NCBI GenBank assembly: GCA_937910305.1
Contig: CALEPS010000180.1
Span: forward strand, 1 to 28,029
DNA length: 28,029 nt
From: an uncultured Bacteroidales bacterium
GTDB lineage: Bacteria > Bacteroidota > Bacteroidia > Bacteroidales > Paludibacteraceae
Reading direction: 5' to 3'
The translations under genes were made by a program, and so were the position numbers. Under the pieces are notes generated by a model. It made no database searches, was not told the DNA's origin, and worked only from the letters and a program-made list of their open reading frames with translations. Shown one piece after another: positions 23,876-28,029 of the stretch. Each line of letters opens with the position of its first letter. Positions within the stretch are counted from its first letter, which is position 1.

Positions 23876-25096
23876 ATGGATAAAAAGTATTTGATTATTG
23901 CAGTAGCAGTATTAGCACTGGGCTGCATCGGGACACTACAAGCGTTCACGCATCCGGAAACGCAGGAACCCCAAGAAATCCGCGGTATTGTAGTAGATGA
24001 ATACGACGCCGCATGGTATGAACACCAGCAAAACCTTTGGCAGAAAAAGGCGCAAGCCAACCCATCCGACGAGCACGCTTGGGAACAGTATTTCAGTGCT
24101 GCGCGTTATGCCGACATGCTCAATGACCAATACGGCATGACCGACCGCAAAAAGGCGGTATTGGACGAAATGGCAAAGCACATCCCCAATTCGTTCACGT
24201 ATAACTTAGCCATGTATCAGACCGAGCGCGACATGCAAGGAGCGGACGCTTCCCGGTGGGCGGAAAAAGCATTGCAGCAGATTCCGGCAGACATAGGACG
24301 GCAGAATACAACGATGCTGATTGCCTATCTGGTGTTGAAAGGTGAACTGTCCGATGCGGACAGAACCATGCTGCACACGCTTGCGCTGTCGCTCTACAAG
24401 AACAATGCATACCCGTCCTATTTGCTCCGTTACGCGGACAACTGCCTGCGCGGAATGGAATCCGGCGCGCTCTACTTTGAGAACGGCGATGTGTCGTTCT
24501 ATGCTCCTCTCATTCTGCAAGAGGCACTGGATCTGCACACCGATAAAATCATTATTCCTATATCTTTCCTGTGGCTGGACACGTACCGCGATACCTTATG
24601 CCGCAAGCTTGGTATCAAGCCGTTCGAAGTCACCAAAGATTACGCTGCCGTTGAGAATGGGAACGAGGTGTATTTGCAGGATATCGTGGAACATATCATC
24701 AAAGAAAGCCGCCGCCCTGCTTATTTCTCTCCGCGTGAATCGCTGACCAAAGAGAACGGTCTTAGCCGGAAACTGTATAACGAAGGCTTGGTGTTCCGTT
24801 ATTCGACGCATAGTTACGACAATATGGCTGTTGCGATGCGAAATGTGGAAGAAAAATACCGAATGGACTATCTGACAGAGCCGCAGTATGTCAATGAGGA
24901 GCAGTGGCTAGGCAGCGAACGTATCCAACTCAACTATATGGTCATGCTGGCGCCGGTAGTAAAAAACTACAAGCAATCAGGTGATACATTGCACGCCAAC
25001 CGCCTGACGCGATACCTGAGTGCAGCCGTTGTGAGGACATCGCTGTCAAACGAAGAGAAACAAAAGTATTTCAACCTATTGGGCGACAAGCAATGA
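23876..25096 (+). CDS. Exported protein of unknown function, first gene of second ECF operon
   Basis: The product has 406 residues from the ATG at 23876; an ATG 24 bp earlier would add eight residues. The N-terminus MDKKYLIIAVAVLALGCIG is a Sec signal or anchor; the cysteine there is not in a good lipobox. The mature part is largely helical with TPR-like pairing in its first half (EHAWEQYFSAARYADMLN). The segment ENGDVSFYAPLILQEA and a later RRPAYFSPR resemble the C-terminal part of DUF2723-type proteins, a weak similarity. The stop overlaps the ECF sigma gene by 4 bp, so it may be a periplasmic part of that regulatory system. No function is assigned. Confidence 0.68.
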   Translation: MDKKYLIIAVAVLALGCIGTLQAFTHPETQEPQEIRGIVVDEYDAAWYEHQQNLWQKKAQANPSDEHAWEQYFSAARYADMLNDQYGMTDRKKAVLDEMAKHIPNSFTYNLAMYQTERDMQGADASRWAEKALQQIPADIGRQNTTMLIAYLVLKGELSDADRTMLHTLALSLYKNNAYPSYLLRYADNCLRGMESGALYFENGDVSFYAPLILQEALDLHTDKIIIPISFLWLDTYRDTLCRKLGIKPFEVTKDYAAVENGNEVYLQDIVEHIIKESRRPAYFSPRESLTKENGLSRKLYNEGLVFRYSTHSYDNMAVAMRNVEEKYRMDYLTEPQYVNEEQWLGSERIQLNYMVMLAPVVKNYKQSGDTLHANRLTRYLSAAVVRTSLSNEEKQKYFNLLGDKQ

Positions 25097-25665
25097 TAGC
25101 ACTTTTCGTTAATTATAAGTCTCTTTCCGACGGGCAACTCATGGAGCATGTCCATCGGAAGGACGACGAAAAAGCCTTTGCGGAACTCTACCGCCGCTAT
25201 GCCCGGCTGCTGCAAGGATTCTTCTTCCGGCGGCTTGGCGGCGACGAGGAAAAAGCATTGGACCATATGCAAGACACCTTCCTGAAAGTGTGGTCCTCAC
25301 GGCGGAACTATTCGGACGGTCAGCCCTTCCGCACATGGATTTTCACAATCGCTTACAACCTTTGCAAGAACACCTATCGGCAATACCGGCACGAGCAAGC
25401 GTACTTGGATTCGCTTCCTGCGGAAGAACCGGCAGCGGAAGACAATACGCCTTTGCAATTAGATGCCGCCACATTTGACAGCGCGCTGCAGCAGGAACTA
25501 TCCCTGTTGAACGAGGCGCAGCAGATGCTGTTTGAACTGCGCTTCACACAAGAACTGACCGTGCCGGAAATTGCGGCAATAATCGCCATTCCGGAAGGAA
25601 CGGTCAAATCGCGGCTCAACACACTGACCAATTATTTACGACTAAAACTGAAAGATTATGAATAA
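25093..25665 (+). CDS. ECF-family RNA polymerase sigma factor (second)
   Basis: The product has 190 residues. Region 2 includes AFAELYRRYARLLQGFFFRRL and HMQDTFLKVW, and region 2.4/3 RTWIFTIAYNLCKNTYRQY. Region 4 has QQMLFELRFTQELTVPEIA and the helix-turn-helix end IPEGTVKSRLNTL. It starts within the last codons of the preceding exported-protein gene and overlaps the next gene by 8 bp, so all three are translationally coupled. The 107-residue membrane protein that follows is the likely anti-sigma. Its sequence differs clearly from the sigma factor at 13132, so the two are not recent copies. Confidence 0.92.
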   Translation: MIALFVNYKSLSDGQLMEHVHRKDDEKAFAELYRRYARLLQGFFFRRLGGDEEKALDHMQDTFLKVWSSRRNYSDGQPFRTWIFTIAYNLCKNTYRQYRHEQAYLDSLPAEEPAAEDNTPLQLDAATFDSALQQELSLLNEAQQMLFELRFTQELTVPEIAAIIAIPEGTVKSRLNTLTNYLRLKLKDYE

Positions 25666-25981
25666 GAATACAGAATACAGAGTACAGAGTACGGACTCTT
25701 TTGAGAGCCAACTTTCTGCTTCAGCGCGTCGGCTGCGCAAGCAATCGGAGAAAAACATCTCCACTCCTGCAACGATGGTTGTTCCGCAAAAGCACACACG
25801 TTATTGGGGATGGATAGCAACGCCTGCAGCTGCCGCCGTTGGTCTGCTGATCGGGCTTTTTATTCATCGCCCTGCAGAGCCTAAAGACAATTTCACGGTA
25901 CCTGTTGTCGTTGCTACTGACAATTCCGGTCATAGTATCATAGACGATGGCACGGATTATAGTTTGTTAATATCGCTATAA
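25658..25981 (+). CDS. Small single-pass membrane protein, probable anti-sigma partner
   Basis: The product has 107 residues and overlaps the sigma gene by 8 bp. The N-terminal 45 residues are polar and basic (SASARRLRKQSEK) and presumably cytoplasmic. One membrane segment lies at about 51-68 (WIATPAAAAVGLLIGLFI), and a short acidic tail would be periplasmic. It is shorter than most anti-sigma factors and has no recognised domain; the assignment rests on position and topology. Its first codons are made of a perfect-period heptamer array (25665-25692), an odd origin for a protein N-terminus. Confidence 0.65.
   Translation: MNKNTEYRVQSTDSFESQLSASARRLRKQSEKNISTPATMVVPQKHTRYWGWIATPAAAAVGLLIGLFIHRPAEPKDNFTVPVVVATDNSGHSIIDDGTDYSLLISL
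25665..25692 (+). repeat. Four 7-bp repeats at the start of the anti-sigma-like gene
   Basis: agaatac, agaatac, agagtac, agagtac lie head to tail at 25665-25692 and encode residues 3-12 (KNTEYRVQST). Confidence 0.75.
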
Positions 25982-26066
25982 AATGGGGGCTCGTACAGCG
26001 CGGAGCGCAGATCGCAGCGAGTGCAACGAGCAAGAACCTGGCCTAAAGAGCCCTCACCTCCTCCGC

Positions 26067-26194
26067 TTTTTTTGTATAGAGGCTAATCCGTTAGGATTTA
26101 TCGGGTAGTGCGGGCGTATAGGAAGCTTGCTTACTGAAACGGACGGAATAACCGATAATACGTACCGCAAGGTACAAGCCGCTATACAAAAAAA
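26067..26194. other. 128-bp element with 18-bp terminal inverted repeats, multi-hairpin (candidate structured RNA or MITE)
   Basis: tttttttgtatagaggct (26067-26084) and agccgctatacaaaaaaa (26177-26194) are inverted repeats matching at 17 of 18 positions. Inside are aatcc/ggatt, ttatcgg paired with ccgataa across 26098-26158, and gtacc-gcaa-ggtac with a GNRA-type loop. Together they could form a multi-branched RNA. One end overlaps the T run of the tRNA-His terminator. The gap before it (25982-26066) carries a GC-rich stretch with a 9-bp rhythm and no gene. Confidence 0.55.
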
Positions 26195-26214
26195 AGACAT
26201 CCCGAAGGATGTCT
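26188..26214 (-). terminator. Terminator after tRNA-His
   Basis: On the minus strand agacatcc, the loop ttcg and ggatgtct form a perfect 8-bp stem followed by eight T. It lies three bases past the tRNA 3' end. Confidence 0.88.
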
Positions 26215-26216
26215 GG

Positions 26217-26246
26217 GGGTGGAGAGTGGGGCTCGAACCCACGACA
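26217..26246 (-). repeat. Right attachment-site copy within tRNA-His
   Basis: The 30 bases of the T-arm and acceptor 3' strand of tRNA-His are identical to 19706-19735. This is the border of the proposed island that keeps the tRNA intact. Confidence 0.72.
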
Positions 26247-26291
26247 CTCGGAACCACAATCCGATGCTCTGCCAACTGAGCTATGACCACC
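26218..26291 (-). tRNA. tRNA-His (anticodon GTG)
   Basis: The cloverleaf folds with a 4-bp D stem (GCTC/GAGC), a 5-bp anticodon stem (TCGGA/TCCGA) around the loop TTGTGGT, giving anticodon GTG, and a 5-bp T stem (GTGGG/CCCAC) with TTCGAGC. The extra 5' G opposite the discriminator C is the histidine identity element. Pairs 5 and 6 of the acceptor stem are T-T and C-C mismatches, which is unusual. The 3' CCA is not encoded in register. It has its own promoter, a repeat-filled leader and a terminator. Confidence 0.93.
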
Positions 26292-26308
26292 ATGCCGCGC
26301 TTACGCGC

Positions 26309-26376
26309 TTCATTTACCATTTGGTCATTTACTATTTGGCCATTTATTGAACCATTTAGCCAACTTCCATTTGGCG
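26309..26376 (-). repeat. Heptamer-period repeats in the tRNA-His leader
   Basis: Repeated near-copies of catttgg and ccattta run with a period of about 7 bp between the tRNA promoter and the tRNA 5' end. They would be removed from the primary transcript by RNase P. Confidence 0.6.
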
Positions 26377-26396
26377 CCTTCTTTCGAAAGCGGATG

Positions 26397-26428
26397 CAAA
26401 AGTACTGCTTTTTTTTGACATACGCAAA
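26397..26428 (-). promoter_or_regulatory. Promoter of tRNA-His
   Basis: On the minus strand TTTG (26428-26425), a 20-bp spacer and TACTTTTG (26404-26397) match the Bacteroidetes consensus exactly. The transcript would start about 100 nt before the tRNA. Confidence 0.82.
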
Positions 26429-26457
26429 TTTTTGAGCAATAATTTTGCAAAAAACGT

Positions 26458-27003
26458 CTATTCGAAGCGTTTTTTCCAGAAAACGGAGGTTATATCCTCC
26501 CATTTGAAGGGCGAATCCGGTGTTCCCTGCCCTACCCGTTTATAGAGACGCTGGTTCGTTTTTTCACTCTTCAGCCCTCCCAAAGATTCGATGTATGGAC
26601 CGAACTTTACGAAGTTGAAAGTTGAAAGTTGAAAGTTGAAAGAAGTCTTGGAGTTGAAAGTTTCCGGGTTATAAGGTCTGCCGGAATACCATGCCGTGCG
26701 GAGGGGAAACCCCTCCCCTGCCCTCCCCTCAAGGGAGGGGGTAGATTTCACATATTCCGCCCAATGAGCGACTTCTTCCGGGGCTTGGTCACCGCCCATG
26801 AACGCCACACAGGTAATCATTTTACCATAGCGGTCCAGCAGTCCGGAGAGGAGTTCCTCATCCAGCACTTCACCTATATCTTCCCAAAGATGGGTAGAAT
26901 GACATCCCTTACAATGACAAGGACACCCGGAGAGGTTGAGTGCCAACGTCACCTCTCCGGGGATCTCTTGAAAAACGATGTCGTATGATGCTACCTTCAG
27001 CAT
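26458..27003 (-). CDS. nrdG: Anaerobic ribonucleotide reductase activating protein (radical SAM)
   Basis: The product has 181 residues from the ATG at 27003, which overlaps the nrdD stop by 7 bp; upstream codons in the same frame belong to nrdD territory and are not conserved. The radical-SAM cluster motif is C27-x3-C31-x2-C34 (CPCHCKGC), followed by FMGGD at about 69-73. AWYSGRP and VKFGPYIESLGGL are conserved later. NrdG uses a 4Fe-4S cluster and S-adenosylmethionine to form the glycyl radical on NrdD. It is longer than usual because of two repeat-derived segments, residues 87-102 and about 114-131, in places where family members have short loops. Both keep the frame open. Confidence 0.92.
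   Translation of the reverse strand: MLKVASYDIVFQEIPGEVTLALNLSGCPCHCKGCHSTHLWEDIGEVLDEELLSGLLDRYGKMITCVAFMGGDQAPEEVAHWAEYVKSTPSLEGRAGEGFPLRTAWYSGRPYNPETFNSKTSFNFQLSTFNFVKFGPYIESLGGLKSEKTNQRLYKRVGQGTPDSPFKWEDITSVFWKKRFE
26613..26658 (-). repeat. Heptamer array inside nrdG
   Basis: Four perfect agttgaa copies (26613-26640 on the plus strand) and a fifth at 26652-26658 encode the phenylalanine/asparagine-rich segment TFNSKTSFNFQLSTFNF of NrdG. Confidence 0.8.
26700..26744. repeat. GC-rich palindromic repeat inside nrdG
   Basis: Runs of cccctccc, with ccctccc facing agggaggg around a short loop, form a strong hairpin. On the coding strand it gives STPSLEGRAGEGFPLR. Similar C/G-rich palindromes are, from memory, common in intergenic DNA of gut Bacteroidales; here the repeat is translated. 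Confidence 0.65.
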
Positions 27004-28029
27004 TGCGGAGCTTTCTCTTTCTCTGCGTAGTAGCGCTGAGCCGCCTCTTTCTGGCGAGCCTCCGAGAAGTTCGACACACGTTTCATATAACCGATGACAC
27101 GTGTGAGGTAGTCCACATTCTTGGAATGGCAGCAAGGACACTCTTTGAGATAGCGTTTGTCGATATGTCCGCAGTCGTTGCAGACGGTGTTCGGGATATT
27201 GAAGGTGAAATAGTTACATCCCTCAACCGCCGCCACGCGCAGCAGCTGGCGATACTGCTCCTGGCTGAGGTGCTCCTCCAGATTGCAGTGGAGTGCCGAG
27301 CCACCGGTGAGGTGCTCGATATACTTACGCCCATGCAGACGGAAACGATCCAGTACATTGAGGGATTTATCTTCCACGATGTAGAAATAACTGTTGTAGC
27401 AGTCACGCGGCACAACATATCCGTCCTCGCGGTCCCATTTAGCATGCTTGACACCTACGTTCTCCGCCGGAATCATTTCGCAGTTGAACATCACATCCTT
27501 GGTGCGGTACTCTTTGTTCTTCTTCTCGATGATACCCAGCACTTCCTGAACGAAATGGGCATATTGCGGATTGTCCTTGATCTCAATACCGAGGAACTCA
27601 GCCGCCTCAACGAGACCGTTCACACCGATAGTCAGATACTGGCGTCCGATGTTGATATAGCCAGCATCGAAGAGCGGCAGCATACCTTTCTCCTGGAGCG
27701 ATTTGAGGTTCTCGTTATAAGCCAGTTGCACTTTGTGCATCAGGTCCACGATGTCCTCGACGTACGCCTGATAGGGGATGTTATTGCGCACGGCATACTG
27801 GATAGCGCGGTTGAGGTTGATAGTCAGCACGGATTTGGACCCCGTAGAGATACCTCCGGCACCGAGGGTGTAGCTGAAGCTGTTATCCGTGATAGCATTA
27901 CGCAGACGGCAGCATGAAGAGAGCGAGTCGGCGTTGTCCGAGACGTAGGTGAAGAAAGAGTGGCCCTTCGCATACATCTCTGCAGTGAAATCACCGTATT
28001 CCTTATCCTTGATATCTCCGTTCTCCGCC
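26997..28029 (-). CDS. nrdD: Anaerobic ribonucleoside-triphosphate reductase, C-terminal part (5' end outside window)
   Basis: The frame is open to the window edge, so about 344 C-terminal codons are present; an internal ATG at 27977 is not the start, because the conserved sequence continues before it. Seen: FFTYVSDNADSLSSCCRLRN with the paired cysteines of the active site, HCNLEEHLS, the zinc site CNDCG...CPCC, and RVIGY near the end, which holds the glycyl radical Gly. This is a class III reductase making dNTPs from NTPs without oxygen. Its stop overlaps the nrdG start by 7 bp, so reductase and activase are coupled. It fits an anaerobic lifestyle. Confidence 0.95.
   Translation of the reverse strand, partial: AENGDIKDKEYGDFTAEMYAKGHSFFTYVSDNADSLSSCCRLRNAITDNSFSYTLGAGGISTGSKSVLTINLNRAIQYAVRNNIPYQAYVEDIVDLMHKVQLAYNENLKSLQEKGMLPLFDAGYINIGRQYLTIGVNGLVEAAEFLGIEIKDNPQYAHFVQEVLGIIEKKNKEYRTKDVMFNCEMIPAENVGVKHAKWDREDGYVVPRDCYNSYFYIVEDKSLNVLDRFRLHGRKYIEHLTGGSALHCNLEEHLSQEQYRQLLRVAAVEGCNYFTFNIPNTVCNDCGHIDKRYLKECPCCHSKNVDYLTRVIGYMKRVSNFSEARQKEAAQRYYAEKEKAPQC

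Noticed and set aside
26085..26176. 16S rRNA fragment
   Set aside because: A short stretch (ggaagcttgctt) looks like the 16S V1 region, but the surrounding sequence does not follow 16S rRNA.
15882..26194. The two 128-bp inverted-repeat elements as copies of one family
   Set aside because: They are equal in length, but the arms and interiors share no sequence.
26054..26503. Open frame of 149 codons on the minus strand
   Set aside because: It runs through tRNA-His, its promoter region and the inverted-repeat element; the translation is that of RNA genes, not a protein.

Overview
The window looks like a chromosomal segment of a member of the order Bacteroidales. The evidence is SusC-style TonB-dependent receptors with CarboxypepD_reg-like N-termini, DUF5689 and DUF4252 proteins, FecI/RpoE-type ECF sigma modules, a class III ribonucleotide reductase, and promoters of the Bacteroidetes type (TTTG or TTG, about 20 bp, TAnnTTTG). 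No lineage marker fixes genus or species.

Layout. Positions 1-12558 are a dense, all-plus-strand block that is mostly housekeeping: the end of a DUF1573 protein, meaB, dnaB, asnS, a large TonB-dependent receptor with its DUF5689 lipoprotein, a CvpA-like membrane protein, folK, a membrane-anchored NUC endonuclease and an AMP-forming acyl-CoA ligase, closed by a terminator. Positions 12559-14630 hold a repeat-rich leader and an ECF sigma / anti-sigma-like / DUF4252 operon. Positions 14631-17125 are a low-density zone with 11-bp repeat arrays, two small lipoprotein paralogues read leftwards, a 128-bp inverted-repeat element and a Fic protein. A second TonB-type receptor follows (17126-19471). 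Its leader shares a bipartite promoter-like element with the leader of the first ECF sigma gene, which suggests that this sigma factor controls itself and the receptor.

Positions 19706-26246 look like a genomic island placed at the 3' end of tRNA-His. A 30-bp direct repeat of the tRNA 3' end marks both borders, the tRNA is intact at the right border, and a terminator follows the orphan tRNA end at the left border. The island carries a candidate defence operon (DUF6088/AbiEi-like antitoxin, AbiEii-like toxin, OLD-family ATPase/TOPRIM nuclease) and a second ECF sigma operon. No integrase is visible. The window ends with nrdG and a partial nrdD on the minus strand.

Several signals are not explained by genes. 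Heptamer (7-bp period) repeats occur in at least five places, four of them inside coding sequence, including an in-frame repeat block in nrdG. Degenerate 11-bp arrays occur in three places, and a 23-bp-period array lies upstream of the ECF sigma gene. There are two unrelated 128-bp inverted-repeat elements. An ORF-free minus-strand stretch is bounded by a tRNA-type promoter and a terminator.
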